From: an uncultured Caryophanales bacterium
GTDB lineage: Bacteria > Bacillota_I > Bacilli_A > RF39 > UBA660
Length of the DNA stretch: 49,243 bases
Direction of reading: 5' to 3'
Assembly: GCA_946414975.1 (NCBI GenBank)
Contig: CAMKQS010000005.1
Span: forward strand, 1 to 49,243
This document shows, piece by piece, positions 17,045 to 25,476 of the stretch. The notes under the pieces were generated by a model. The model was not told the origin of the DNA. It did not search any database and saw nothing but the letters and a program-made list of their open reading frames with translations. The number at the start of each line of letters is the position of its first letter. Position 1 is the stretch's first letter. The translations under genes were made by a program, and so were the position numbers.

Positions 17045-17419
17045 ATGAAGAAAAAAGTATTATTAATTTTAGTAGTTTGTTTATTATTATGTGGATGTGG
17101 GAGCAAGAAAAAAGTAACTAAAACAGTTGAAAAAAGTGAAATAGGAACTGTTGATGTTGCTTATAGTTTAAGTGTATCTTGTAATAATTTAACTAAAGAT
17201 AGTTATGTAATTTTAAATAAAAATAAGACTGCAGAATATGGATTGTATGAATGTAATGAAAATAATTTAGAATTAGTTACAGGAACGGGTAAATATACAT
17301 TAGATGGATCAAAAGTGATTATAGAAGATAATTATTCACAGAAGGTAATTGTAACAGTAAAAGATAAAAAAACTGTTTCAATAAAAGCAGGAGAAATAGA
17401 ACAAACATTGACAAAATAA
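17045..17419 (+). CDS. Putative lipoprotein, 124 aa
   Basis: A lysine-rich start, hydrophobic core and lipobox LLCGC give a lipid-anchored N-terminal Cys near residue 18. The mature part starts with a Lys-rich linker and a small beta-rich domain of about 85 residues containing two further Cys (SVSCNN and GLYECNEN) that may form a disulphide. The function is unknown; the sequence NKNKTAEYGLYECN and TGTGKYTLDGSKVIIED suggests a lipocalin-like or DUF-type beta fold. I use ATG 17045, preceded by GAGGGA; a TTG at 17030 lies upstream of that site. Confidence 0.78.
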   Translation: MKKKVLLILVVCLLLCGCGSKKKVTKTVEKSEIGTVDVAYSLSVSCNNLTKDSYVILNKNKTAEYGLYECNENNLELVTGTGKYTLDGSKVIIEDNYSQKVIVTVKDKKTVSIKAGEIEQTLTK

Positions 17420-17448
17420 CCGTTTTTTCTAAAAAAACGGTTATTTTT
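17414..17448 (+). terminator. Strong intrinsic terminator after the lipoprotein
   Basis: AAATAACCGTTTTTT pairs with AAAAAACGGTTATTT (15 base pairs, 3-base loop), followed by Ts. The TAA stop is inside the left arm. Confidence 0.88.
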
Positions 17449-17450
17449 CC

Positions 17451-17479
17451 TTGTATTATTAACTCTTTGGTGTTATAAT
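17451..17479 (+). promoter_or_regulatory. Promoter of rpsU
   Basis: TTGTAT (17451-17456), 17 bases, TGTTATAAT with extended -10 (TATAAT at 17474-17479). It is three bases beyond the preceding terminator. Confidence 0.75.
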
Positions 17480-17508
17480 ACTACTAGTTTGTGAAAGGAG
17501 GGATTTTA

Positions 17509-17703
17509 GTGGATAAGGTAATAGTTCGAAATGGTGACGTAGATGGTGCATTACGTAACATGAGACGTAAGAATGCTAAGGAAGGCCTCCTTAAAAAAGC
17601 TCGTGAGAAAAATGAAGGTTATAAAAAACCAGGAGTTAGAAGAAGAGAGAAAAAAGCTGAAGGAATTAAGAATACAAGAAAAAGAGAAAGAAACAATTAT
17701 TAA
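17509..17703 (+). CDS. rpsU: 30S ribosomal protein S21
   Basis: Small-subunit protein of 64 aa. VDKVIVRNGDVDGALRNMRR and the basic tail (KKPGVRRREKKAEG) are characteristic of S21. The start is GTG 17509, with AAAGGAGGG just upstream; an earlier in-frame GTG at 17491 lies before that ribosome site. It is followed by yqeY, a very common pairing in Bacillota, with a weak hairpin between them. Confidence 0.95.
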   Translation: MDKVIVRNGDVDGALRNMRRKNAKEGLLKKAREKNEGYKKPGVRRREKKAEGIKNTRKRERNNY

Positions 17704-17713
17704 CTTTCTCTTT
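17681..17713 (+). terminator. Hairpin between rpsU and yqeY (attenuator?)
   Basis: AAAGAGAAAG (17681-17690) with CTTTCTCTTT (17704-17713), perfect 10 base pairs, 13-base loop containing the rpsU stop. The T tract is broken (TTTAATTTT), so partial termination is likely. Confidence 0.5.
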
Positions 17714-17736
17714 AATTTTAGAAAGTGGGTATAATT

Positions 17737-18174
17737 ATGAGAGAAAAAATATTAAAAGATATAATAGAAGCAATGAAAAACAAAGATAAAGATAGACTTT
17801 CTACATTAAGACTTTTAAAAGGTGCGATGCAACTTGAAGAGATTAATAAAAAAAGAGAATTAAATGATGAAGAAGTAATCAGTTTAATTGCAAAACAAAT
17901 AAAAACAAGAAGAGAATCTATTTTAGAATTTGAAAAAGCTAATCGTGAAGATTTAAAAGAAAAGACACAAAAAGAAATAGATATATTAACTGATTATATG
18001 CCAGAACAATTGAGTGAAGAAGAAATAATAAAAGAAATAGATATTGCTTTTGATGAAGTTAAACCAACATCAATGAAAGACATGAGAAATTTAATGGCTA
18101 TTTTAAATCCTAAATTAAAAGGTAAAGCAGATATGAGCTTTGTAAGTAAAATAATAAAAGAAAAATTAAGTTAG
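17737..18174 (+). CDS. yqeY: GatB/YqeY domain protein
   Basis: 145 aa, the YqeY family, related to the tail domain of the GatB amidotransferase subunit that grips tRNA. Hallmarks: STLRLLKGAMQLEEINKKREL, EEVISLIAKQIKTRRES and the C-terminal DMRNLMAILNPKLKGKADMSFVSKIIK. The role of the stand-alone form is unresolved. ATG 17737 follows GAAAGTGGG; a GTG at 17725 overlaps that site. It follows rpsU and precedes trpS by 10 bases. Confidence 0.94.
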   Translation: MREKILKDIIEAMKNKDKDRLSTLRLLKGAMQLEEINKKRELNDEEVISLIAKQIKTRRESILEFEKANREDLKEKTQKEIDILTDYMPEQLSEEEIIKEIDIAFDEVKPTSMKDMRNLMAILNPKLKGKADMSFVSKIIKEKLS

Positions 18175-18184
18175 CAGGTGATTT

Positions 18185-19165
18185 ATGAAAAAATTATTAA
18201 CTGGTTTAAAACCAAGTGGAGAATTAACACTTGGAAGTTTAATTGGTGGTATAAATCAAAGTGTAAAATATCAAGATGAATATGAATCATATATTTTTGT
18301 ACCAGATTTGCATGCAATAACAGTAAATCAGGATCCAAAAGTATTAAAAGAAAGAATCAAAAAAAATGTTGCTTTATATTTAGCTTGTGGATTAGATCCT
18401 AAGAAAAATACATTTTATATTCAATCAGAAAATTTATATCATGCTAATTTGTCTTGGATACTTGAATGCAACACATATATGGGTGAAGCATCAAGAATGA
18501 CTCAGTTTAAAGATAAAAGTAAAAAAAATGAGAATGTATCAGTAGGTCTTTTTACATATCCGATATTAATGGCTGCAGATATTCTTTTATATGATGCAGA
18601 TTTAGTTCCAACAGGAATTGATCAAAAACAGCACGTTGAGCTTGCCAGAAATATTGCTATAAGATTTAACAATAAATATGGTGATACATTTAAAATTCCA
18701 GAACCAATGATTCCAAAGGTAGGAGCTAAAATAAAAGATTTAAAAGATCCTACAAAGAAAATGAGTAAATCAGATGACTCATATAAAGGAACAATTTTAC
18801 TTTTAGATAGTGAAGATGAAATTAGAAAAAAAATAATGGGTGCAGTAACAGATAGTGATAATAAAATATATTTCGATGAAGAGAATAAGCCAGGTGTATC
18901 CAATCTTCTTACAATATATTCATCACTAAAAGAAATAAGTATAGATGATACTGTAAAACATTTTGAAGATTCTAACTATGGAACTTTAAAAAGAGAAGTT
19001 GCAGATTTAGTTGTTAGTAGAATAAATGATATTCAAACTAAATACAATGAAATTATTAATTCTAATATAATTGATGAAGTATTAGATGAAGGCGCTAAAA
19101 AAATGAATAAATATGCTAAGAAGAAATATGAAGAAGTATTAAAAAAAGTAGGTTTAGGTAGATAA
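18185..19165 (+). CDS. trpS: Tryptophanyl-tRNA synthetase
   Basis: Class I synthetase charging tRNA-Trp, 326 aa. The N-terminal TGLKPSGELTLGSLIG covers the HIGH-type region, followed by DLHAITV, and GIDQKQHVELAR contacts tryptophan and tRNA. The KMSKSD loop (DPTKKMSKSDDS) is intact. Because TGA is a stop in this genome only the standard tRNA-Trp need be served. GCAGGTGA before the ATG is the ribosome site. Only 10 bases separate it from yqeY. Confidence 0.96.
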   Translation: MKKLLTGLKPSGELTLGSLIGGINQSVKYQDEYESYIFVPDLHAITVNQDPKVLKERIKKNVALYLACGLDPKKNTFYIQSENLYHANLSWILECNTYMGEASRMTQFKDKSKKNENVSVGLFTYPILMAADILLYDADLVPTGIDQKQHVELARNIAIRFNNKYGDTFKIPEPMIPKVGAKIKDLKDPTKKMSKSDDSYKGTILLLDSEDEIRKKIMGAVTDSDNKIYFDEENKPGVSNLLTIYSSLKEISIDDTVKHFEDSNYGTLKREVADLVVSRINDIQTKYNEIINSNIIDEVLDEGAKKMNKYAKKKYEEVLKKVGLGR

Positions 19166-19200
19166 TGTATTGATTAATTTAATATTTTATGATATTATTA

Positions 19201-19230
19201 TTCAAGTGTTCCGCTTATATTAGGTATAAT
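19201..19230 (+). promoter_or_regulatory. Candidate promoter of rplS
   Basis: TTCAAG (19201-19206), 18 bases, TATAAT (19225-19230). The -35 is a weak match. Confidence 0.45.
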
Positions 19231-19263
19231 GAGCACATAATAAAAAGAAAGGATTGTGACATT

Positions 19264-19620
19264 GTGAATTTAGTAGATAAGATTACAGAAAAACAAATTA
19301 GAACAGATATTCCTGAATTTCAAGTAGGAGATACTGTAAGAGTAAACATCAAGATTGATGAAAAAGACGCTCGTGGTAATATTAAAACAAGAATTCAAGC
19401 ATATGAAGGTCTTGTTATGAGAATTCGTGGTTCTAGAATTAGTAAAACATTTACTGTAAGAAAAGTTTCTGCAGGTGTTGGAAATGAAAAAACATTCCCA
19501 GTAAATTCACCTAGAATAGATTCAATTGAAGTTGTAAGACGTGGTAAAGTTAGACAAGCTAATTTAGGATATATTAGAAACCAAAAGAAGACTCCAAAAA
19601 TTCCAGAAAGAGCAGCATAA
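19264..19620 (+). CDS. rplS: 50S ribosomal protein L19
   Basis: Large-subunit protein of 118 aa, sitting at the subunit interface. ITEKQIRTDIPEFQVGDTVRV, KTRIQAYEGLVMRIRG and TFTVRKVSAGVGNEKTFPVNSP are L19 signatures. The start is GTG 19264 after AAAGGA; an upstream extension to 19189 would cover the promoter and lacks similarity. It has its own terminator and is followed by lepB. Confidence 0.95.
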   Translation: MNLVDKITEKQIRTDIPEFQVGDTVRVNIKIDEKDARGNIKTRIQAYEGLVMRIRGSRISKTFTVRKVSAGVGNEKTFPVNSPRIDSIEVVRRGKVRQANLGYIRNQKKTPKIPERAA

Positions 19621-19641
19621 GGCTATTTATAGCCTTATTTT
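19618..19641 (+). terminator. Terminator over the rplS stop
   Basis: TAAGGCTA (19618-19625) with TAGCCTTA (19630-19637), 4-base loop, short T run. The stop is the first three bases of the stem. lepB starts only 14 bases on, so partial readthrough is possible. Confidence 0.65.
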
Positions 19642-19654
19642 AGTAGGTGAGTAA

Positions 19655-20164
19655 ATGAGAATAATAAAAGAATTAATTCCATATGTATTTATAATTGTTA
19701 TCGTTGTATTAATTAGAACATTTATAGTAACACCAGTAATAGTTTCAGGATCATCTATGGATCCAACATTAAATAATGGCAATATTTTAATATTAAATAA
19801 ACTTGCTAAAACTTATAATAGAGATGATATTGTAGTAATAGATGTTAAAGTTAATGGAAAAAGAGAAAGAATAGTAAAAAGAATAATAGGACTTCCAGGT
19901 GAAACAGTAAAATATGATAATAATATTTTATATATAAATGGTAAAAGAACACACGATGATTTTAGAATGAAGACAAGAGATTACGATTTAAGTAAATATA
20001 CTGAATATGATAAAATACCAGAAGGATACTATTTTGTTTTAGGAGATAACAGAACAAATTCAATGGATAGTAGGGATTATAAAATTGGTCTTGTTAAAAA
20101 ATCTCAAATATTGGGAAAACCAATATTTAGAATATGGCCATTTAACAAAATAGGAACAATTTAG
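19655..20164 (+). CDS. lepB: Signal peptidase I
   Basis: Membrane serine protease that removes signal peptides outside the cell. 169 aa with one N-terminal helix (about residues 9-25). Catalytic Ser34 is in VSGSSMDPTL, and Lys75 is in ERIVKRIIGLPGE; the box GDNRTNSMDSRDYKIGLV closes the fold. Length fits the small Gram-positive type. AGTAGGTGAG precedes the ATG. It is the likely processing enzyme for the few signal-peptide proteins in this window. Confidence 0.95.
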   Translation: MRIIKELIPYVFIIVIVVLIRTFIVTPVIVSGSSMDPTLNNGNILILNKLAKTYNRDDIVVIDVKVNGKRERIVKRIIGLPGETVKYDNNILYINGKRTHDDFRMKTRDYDLSKYTEYDKIPEGYYFVLGDNRTNSMDSRDYKIGLVKKSQILGKPIFRIWPFNKIGTI

Positions 20165-20175
20165 TTCCTATTTTT
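20147..20175 (+). terminator. Terminator with the lepB stop in its loop
   Basis: AAAATAGGAAC (20147-20157) with GTTCCTATTTT (20164-20174), then Ts; the TAG (20162-20164) lies at the loop edge. Confidence 0.75.
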
Positions 20176-20184
20176 ATTATAAAA

Positions 20185-20193
20185 TGATATAAT
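20185..20193 (+). promoter_or_regulatory. Extended -10 promoter element
   Basis: TGATATAAT ten bases after the lepB terminator. The position of a -35 falls in the terminator arm (TTCCTA), a poor match. Confidence 0.45.
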
Positions 20194-20211
20194 TAACTGG
20201 TAGGTGGTTTT

Positions 20212-21714
20212 ATGAACGATAATGAATCAAATTCAAGTAATTCAGGAAGAGTTAAAGGTTCAATAAAAGATAGATTAAAAAGTTTTATGTATCGCAGAAG
20301 ATTTAGAATAAAACTTATGAAAAATAGTTTAATAAAAAAAGAAACGAAAGTTACTATCAATGTTTTTAATCAAATAAAGATAGCTAGTGTAAGAGATATA
20401 AAAAAATTAGGTGATAAAGCTATACCTGTTGATTTGAAAACAGAGAAATTTGATTTTGAAAAATACGATTACTATATTATAGAACCAGTTAAGAAAAAGG
20501 GAATAGATGATATAGATAGTATTTGGATGGACTATAAGAAAAATAGATTAAAAAATGGTATACATGCTTTAGATAAGATTAAGTCAGAGACTAAGTCGAT
20601 AGAAATTAATTTAAAATATCCTGAACCTCATAAAGAAGATATAAAAGAAAAACAAATAATTATTTTAAATAATAAAGATATTTTAAAAGAAGAAATTATT
20701 AATGCTGATTTAAATATAGATTTATCAAAACTAGATAAATTGGCTGAATATGTAAATAATAATGATATAAAGAATATTAATGATGTTATTGATTATTATA
20801 ATAAGATTATTGATAAAAACATAGAAGATATAGAAGTAAAACAACAGATAAATGATATAGAGTTTAAAAAAAATATTGGTATTGCTGAAGATTATGTTGA
20901 TAATTATAATATAGATGATAATGCTGTTGATAAAAATAATAAAGATATTAATGAAAATAATAATGATAAAAATGACAATTATAAAAAGATTGTAATAGAT
21001 AATAAACAAGATGAAAAAGACATAGTGGTAATAAAGAATTTAAATGTTTATAGAAATGATAAGAAACAAATAAGCGATAAAATAAATGAAAAGAAAGTTG
21101 AATCAAATAAAAAAATACACGTATTAAATAAATTTGATGGATATAAAATAAGACAGTTAAAAAATAATCAACTGAAAGCTGAGAGAGATATTAAAATAAC
21201 TAGTGAGATTGTTGATAAAATGAATAAAGAAGTGGATAAAGTAACTAAAGAAATTAGTGAGGTTACAAAAGTTACAGGATATGGTAGAATGATTAAATCT
21301 TGTGCATCTATCGCAACAGGAGTACTTACACTACCATTTAGTGGACTATCAAATATTTTTAATATTGCGCTTGGAACATCACTTATAAATAGGGGACTTA
21401 GAGGTGTTAGAAAAGGTTTAGATACCAAAAGTGAAATAAAAGTTGATTACAAGTATGAAGACTTATCTAAAAAAATACATGAAACAAAAGATAAAGTAGA
21501 ATTAACATCGACATTAATTAAAGATTCATTATATCAAATATCGGAAATAAAAAAATATACATATTTAGGAGTAGATAATTTAAAAATACTTGAAAATATA
21601 GAAAAAGATTTAAATACTAAATTAAAAGAGATAGATGTTATTAATAATACGTTAAATAAACAAGAAGAAAGAAATAAAATAAAAATTAGAAAAGTAGAGC
21701 GAAAAGAGTACTAA
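20212..21714 (+). CDS. Coiled-coil protein with a hydrophobic hairpin near the C-terminus, unknown
   Basis: 500 aa, not recognised. The N-terminus is basic (residues 1-60), followed by a long Asn-, Asp- and Ile-rich low-complexity middle (about 140-290) with poly-Asn tracts. A predicted coiled coil around 305-355 leads into a glycine-rich hydrophobic stretch (near 363-393, VLTLPFSGLSNIFNIALG), then another coiled coil to the end. The hydrophobic stretch could dip into the membrane. It has its own promoter and terminator. A role in cell architecture is possible but unproven. Confidence 0.75.
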   Translation: MNDNESNSSNSGRVKGSIKDRLKSFMYRRRFRIKLMKNSLIKKETKVTINVFNQIKIASVRDIKKLGDKAIPVDLKTEKFDFEKYDYYIIEPVKKKGIDDIDSIWMDYKKNRLKNGIHALDKIKSETKSIEINLKYPEPHKEDIKEKQIIILNNKDILKEEIINADLNIDLSKLDKLAEYVNNNDIKNINDVIDYYNKIIDKNIEDIEVKQQINDIEFKKNIGIAEDYVDNYNIDDNAVDKNNKDINENNNDKNDNYKKIVIDNKQDEKDIVVIKNLNVYRNDKKQISDKINEKKVESNKKIHVLNKFDGYKIRQLKNNQLKAERDIKITSEIVDKMNKEVDKVTKEISEVTKVTGYGRMIKSCASIATGVLTLPFSGLSNIFNIALGTSLINRGLRGVRKGLDTKSEIKVDYKYEDLSKKIHETKDKVELTSTLIKDSLYQISEIKKYTYLGVDNLKILENIEKDLNTKLKEIDVINNTLNKQEERNKIKIRKVERKEY

Positions 21715-21741
21715 AAAATGCAAAAAGAAATGCATTTTTTT
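21713..21741 (+). terminator. Intrinsic terminator
   Basis: AAAAAATGCA (21713-21722) with TGCATTTTTT (21731-21740), 8-base loop; it begins within the stop codon of the coiled-coil gene. Confidence 0.8.
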
Positions 21742-21799
21742 ATTATATTTGAATTTTACATTTGTTTTACAGTTACACTAATGAAATGTTATAGAAACA

Positions 21800-21828
21800 T
21801 TGTATAAAAAATCGATTTGTGATATTCT
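21800..21828 (+). promoter_or_regulatory. Candidate promoter of the surface-protein operon
   Basis: TTGTAT (21800-21805), 17 bases, TGATATTCT with extended -10 (TATTCT at 21823-21828). Confidence 0.45.
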
Positions 21829-21852
21829 TAAAGCAAGATAGGAGAGGTAGAA

Positions 21853-21936
21853 ATGGAAAAGAAAAATACAGGTTTAATAATCACTTTAATATTATTTATA
21901 ATGCTGTCATTAGCTTTGGGAGGCATTTATGTTTAA
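21853..21936 (+). CDS. 27-aa single-helix membrane peptide
   Basis: A short ORF preceded by GGAGAGG and encoding a charged start (MEKKNTG) and one hydrophobic helix ending LGGIYV. Its last codons overlap the ATG of the 957-aa surface protein. It resembles the free-standing membrane anchor that starts many surface proteins in related bacteria. It is either a real small protein, translationally coupled to its neighbour, or the remnant of a longer gene. Confidence 0.6.
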   Translation: MEKKNTGLIITLILFIMLSLALGGIYV

Positions 21937-24802
21937 AAAGAAAAATTATATTGGTATAAAACCAGCTAAAAATGATACAAAAATTAAAAGAATATTGATA
22001 GTTATAATTCCAATTTTATTAATTATTATTGGTGTAGTATTGTTTGCCATGGGTGGTTTAAACAAACTAATGGGAAATTCAGTTACAGATGATACTAATA
22101 ATACAATTTCTATTGAGTTTAATCCTAATGGAGGAAGTGGAAGTATGACTCCGCAGACAGTGGAGATAAATTCTACTGATGCTGTAAAAAAAAATACATT
22201 TAAAGGTCCTTATAATGACTCAAAGTTCTTTGGATGGGCTATTTATAATAAAAGATTAAAAAAATATTTATGGGTTTTTTATGGTTCTACGGATAGTCAT
22301 GGCAATGTAATTGACGATGATAAAGAAAAAAGATATTATTATGATGATTCATTTATATATAATATGGGTAATAAGAAGCAAGTCGAAGAAATTGCAATTA
22401 TTAAAGATTGTTCTTCACTTTCTAGTATTATTAATGGTCTTAAAAAAGATTTTGAATTTGTAAGACCTGGGGACACATTAGTTCTTATTGCAATGTGGGA
22501 AGGTAAAAGAACGATTAATTTTGATTCTAATGGTGCAACAAGTGGATATATGTATCCGATTGAAATTAGTACATTAACTACTACTATTAGTCTTCCGAAT
22601 TGTGATTATTACAAAGATGGATATAAATTTGATGGTTGGAAAATCTATGATAATGATACAAAAAAATGGGTTACAACAGTTAACACTGAAGTTAATGATC
22701 CGAATGATTTATCAACAACTTTTCATTCTTTTATCGATGAACCACTCATCTCAGACTATTTATATTTTAATAATAAAATTGGTCAAGTTTTTACATTATA
22801 TCCACAATGGAAATCACACAGTATTCCTTTGACTATTATGTATGATGCCAATGGTGGTATTGGTAGTATTGATGTTCAAAATGCTGGTGATAAAGCATCT
22901 GATAGTACTTTTCAGTTTTACAAAAATACCATTATCAAAGCTAATAATGGACAAATTGTGAGGACAGGATACACTTTTAAAGGATGGAATGTTTATACAT
23001 ATAAATCTGATAGTAAATATTATGATATTCAAAAATGTGATAAAAAATATTTGGAATTAAGTGTTCCAAATGTAGAATGTAGTATTACTAATGCTCTCAT
23101 ATTAAGGGATGGTGGAACGCTTGCATATATTCCATATGGTTCTAGTGTTCTATTAAAAGCTGTATGGGAAAAGAATAATACTTCAAGTAATAATGTTTCT
23201 GGTCAATACACGGTTTATTATAAAACTAATAGCAATACTAGCATTAACAATCAAATTGTTAATTATAATGAATATTTTAATTTATCTAATATAACTCCTA
23301 AAAAACAGTACTATAAATTTGCAGGATATCATGCTTTAAGAAATGATAATTTATGGTATTGTTATACAAATAGTAACAAGAGTTTAAAAGAATGGAAAAA
23401 TGAAAGTGTTTGTAAAAAATATGGTTATGTAAAGTTTGCAAAAGGAGAAAAATTATTAAAACTTGTTAATGTAAATGAGAGTGTTACGATGTATGCTCAG
23501 TGGGAATTAAATTCTTTTACTGTTAATTATTCTGCAACAGGAGTAACAGGAATTATGGGTAGTCAAACAATTGAATATGGAAAATCTACTTCGCTTAGAT
23601 TAAATAACTTTAAAAAGAATGGATATATATTTGATGGATGGTATGCTCAAAGACAGAATGACACCTGGTTGTGTTATACAGATCCGGGAAAACAAAGAAC
23701 GGCTTGGACAAATAAAAATACGTGTAATAATTTTGGCTATGTAAAATACAATGATGGAGAAAAGGTAGCGAAGACAGCTCCAGTTGGAACATCAGTAACA
23801 ATGCATGCACAGTGGAAATCATCTCAGTTTACCGTAAAATACTATTCTGGCGGTGGTACTGGTACGATGAGTGATCAGAAGATAACCTATGGTGTATCTA
23901 CGAAATTATTTGCTAATAAGTTTACAAGATCAGGATATAATTTTATAGGTTGGCATGCTCAAAGAGATGATGGCACTTGGTTATGCTATACAGATCCAGG
24001 AAAACAAGATATGGCATGGATGAGTATTTCTAAGTGTAATTTTGGTTATGTAATGTATAATAATCAAGAGTATGTTGCAAAAACAGCAAATCCTGGAAGA
24101 TATGTAAAGATGGTTGCTCAATGGAAAACAAATTCATTTACTGTAAGATATGATGCCAATGGTGGTTATGGTTCAATGTCTGAACAAAAAATAATCTATG
24201 GTGTACCTACAAAATTGAAAAGCAACAGTTTTAGTAAGTCTGGTTATAAGTTTAAAGAATGGTATGCTAAAAAGGGAAATGAATGGTTATGTTATACAGA
24301 TCCTAGTCATCAAAATTCTACTTGGATGGTACAAGCAAAATGCTCTTTTGGTAAAGATCCATATTCAAATGGAGCTAAAGTTGCGAAAACTGTTCCAGCA
24401 GGACAAGTAGTTACGATGTATGCTGTTTGGAAAAAGAATGCATGTTCTACAGAGTATTATTGTACAAGAGGTTCAATTGTTGGATCAGGACCAACAGCAT
24501 ATTGCCATGAAAAATTATATGAGGCTAAGAAGACTGTTTATAAATGTGAAAATGGATTCACTAACACAAAAGATGGATATTGTGTATATTCTGCAACATA
24601 TTTATATACTGATAAGTGGAATAGAAAAATCTATGCAAATTGTAATTCTAGTAATGGTGAATGGTTAGATGGTAATAAGTGTAAGAAGGCTGCTAAGAGA
24701 CAGTATGGTTCTAATAAGGAAAGCTGTCCTAAAGGTGGTATAAGAGATGGAGCTTACTGTTATAATGAATATAATACATCTAAGAGACAGGTATGTAATT
24801 AG
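21929..24802 (+). CDS. InlB/Flg_new-repeat surface protein, 957 aa
   Basis: A large anchored extracellular protein. A single membrane helix (about residues 24-43) follows a basic cytoplasmic start. Seven units of the Listeria-Bacteroides (InlB B-repeat, Flg_new) type begin near residues 62, 197, 303, 429, 532, 636 and 738, with cores such as YDANGGIGSI and YDANGGYGSMSEQKI and closing AQWK/AVWK. The last four contain an inserted segment with CYTDPGKQ and a conserved Cys pair. The C-terminal 110 residues are Cys-rich. There is no LPXTG, so it is held by its N-terminal helix. Likely adhesin or scaffold. GGGAGG precedes the ATG. Confidence 0.88.
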   Translation: MFKKKNYIGIKPAKNDTKIKRILIVIIPILLIIIGVVLFAMGGLNKLMGNSVTDDTNNTISIEFNPNGGSGSMTPQTVEINSTDAVKKNTFKGPYNDSKFFGWAIYNKRLKKYLWVFYGSTDSHGNVIDDDKEKRYYYDDSFIYNMGNKKQVEEIAIIKDCSSLSSIINGLKKDFEFVRPGDTLVLIAMWEGKRTINFDSNGATSGYMYPIEISTLTTTISLPNCDYYKDGYKFDGWKIYDNDTKKWVTTVNTEVNDPNDLSTTFHSFIDEPLISDYLYFNNKIGQVFTLYPQWKSHSIPLTIMYDANGGIGSIDVQNAGDKASDSTFQFYKNTIIKANNGQIVRTGYTFKGWNVYTYKSDSKYYDIQKCDKKYLELSVPNVECSITNALILRDGGTLAYIPYGSSVLLKAVWEKNNTSSNNVSGQYTVYYKTNSNTSINNQIVNYNEYFNLSNITPKKQYYKFAGYHALRNDNLWYCYTNSNKSLKEWKNESVCKKYGYVKFAKGEKLLKLVNVNESVTMYAQWELNSFTVNYSATGVTGIMGSQTIEYGKSTSLRLNNFKKNGYIFDGWYAQRQNDTWLCYTDPGKQRTAWTNKNTCNNFGYVKYNDGEKVAKTAPVGTSVTMHAQWKSSQFTVKYYSGGGTGTMSDQKITYGVSTKLFANKFTRSGYNFIGWHAQRDDGTWLCYTDPGKQDMAWMSISKCNFGYVMYNNQEYVAKTANPGRYVKMVAQWKTNSFTVRYDANGGYGSMSEQKIIYGVPTKLKSNSFSKSGYKFKEWYAKKGNEWLCYTDPSHQNSTWMVQAKCSFGKDPYSNGAKVAKTVPAGQVVTMYAVWKKNACSTEYYCTRGSIVGSGPTAYCHEKLYEAKKTVYKCENGFTNTKDGYCVYSATYLYTDKWNRKIYANCNSSNGEWLDGNKCKKAAKRQYGSNKESCPKGGIRDGAYCYNEYNTSKRQVCN

Positions 24803-24805
24803 TAC

Positions 24806-24834
24806 TTGCAATCTTAATTAATATTTACTATAAT
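24806..24834 (+). promoter_or_regulatory. Strong promoter before the AUU-start gene
   Basis: TTGCAA (24806-24811), 17 bases, TATAAT (24829-24834). A transcript would begin near 24841, just ahead of AGGAGG. Confidence 0.68.
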
Positions 24835-24854
24835 TAAATTGACTAGGAGGATTT

Positions 24855-25367
24855 ATTTTAAACGATAAAGTTTTAAATAAGAAAGATACAAAAGAGACTA
24901 AGAAAGAAAATACAGTAGTTGAAAAGGATGAAAATAAAGAGGAGAAGAAAGAGATAATTTCTTATGTGTCAGATAAAGATGGTATACCATATATTAATTT
25001 AGATTATTTTGATAGTGTCAATGAAAAAATAGCAGAATTTAAACCAACTGTATATGCATATCATGTTTTCAAAAATATTTTATTTGTTAGTATGAGTAAA
25101 GGATATATGGTAACTCCATATGAAGGTGGAATTAAATATCTAAATGTATATGTTGATTTAGATAATAATAAAGTATTAACTACAAAAGAATTACTCGATA
25201 AATTAAGCGTTTCTAAAGATCATATGAATGATAGTTTAAAAGATTATAAAGATATCGATTCAATGGATCTTGATAATGAAGTTACTGTAGAACCATGTAA
25301 TGGAGGCCTTAGAATAATACCACAAAATATGGGAACATTCTCAGGATTTAGAATAGGCGTAAATTAG
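24855..25367 (+). CDS. Hypothetical protein with apparent AUU start codon
   Basis: About 170 aa, not recognised. A promoter, AGGAGG (24845-24850) and a 4-base spacer ATTT lead to ATT at 24855, exactly where ddl (1484) has ATG after the same AGGAGGATTT. The frame is open from there and has no ATG, GTG or TTG until GTG 24966, which lacks a good ribosome site. The N-terminal 35 residues are a Lys/Glu-rich linker; the rest (from about SYVSDKDGIPYINLDYFD) is a compact mixed domain with VYVDLDNNKVLTTKELLDKL. No signal peptide. Either a rare AUU start or a recent start-codon loss. The C-terminal domain looks intact. Confidence 0.7.
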   Translation: MLNDKVLNKKDTKETKKENTVVEKDENKEEKKEIISYVSDKDGIPYINLDYFDSVNEKIAEFKPTVYAYHVFKNILFVSMSKGYMVTPYEGGIKYLNVYVDLDNNKVLTTKELLDKLSVSKDHMNDSLKDYKDIDSMDLDNEVTVEPCNGGLRIIPQNMGTFSGFRIGVN

Positions 25368-25408
25368 AAGTACTATTTAAATTTAAATATTAATAAAACA
25401 ATCTAATT

Positions 25409-25430
25409 AAGTGATTAAAATCACTTTTTT
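25409..25430 (+). terminator. Intrinsic terminator
   Basis: AAGTGAT (25409-25415) with ATCACTT (25420-25426), 4-base loop, T run. Confidence 0.78.
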
Positions 25431-25432
25431 AT

Positions 25433-25461
25433 TTGGAATAATGCTTATTAAATGATATAAT
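25433..25461 (+). promoter_or_regulatory. Promoter with extended -10
   Basis: TTGGAA (25433-25438), 17 bases, TGATATAAT (TATAAT at 25456-25461). It starts three bases beyond the preceding terminator. Confidence 0.62.
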
Positions 25462-25476
25462 TAATATGGTGATTAT

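Noticed and set aside
22602..22832. A 76-codon + strand ORF inside the InlB-repeat gene
   Set aside because: It is a different frame of the repeat protein, with no ribosome site and no plausible composition.
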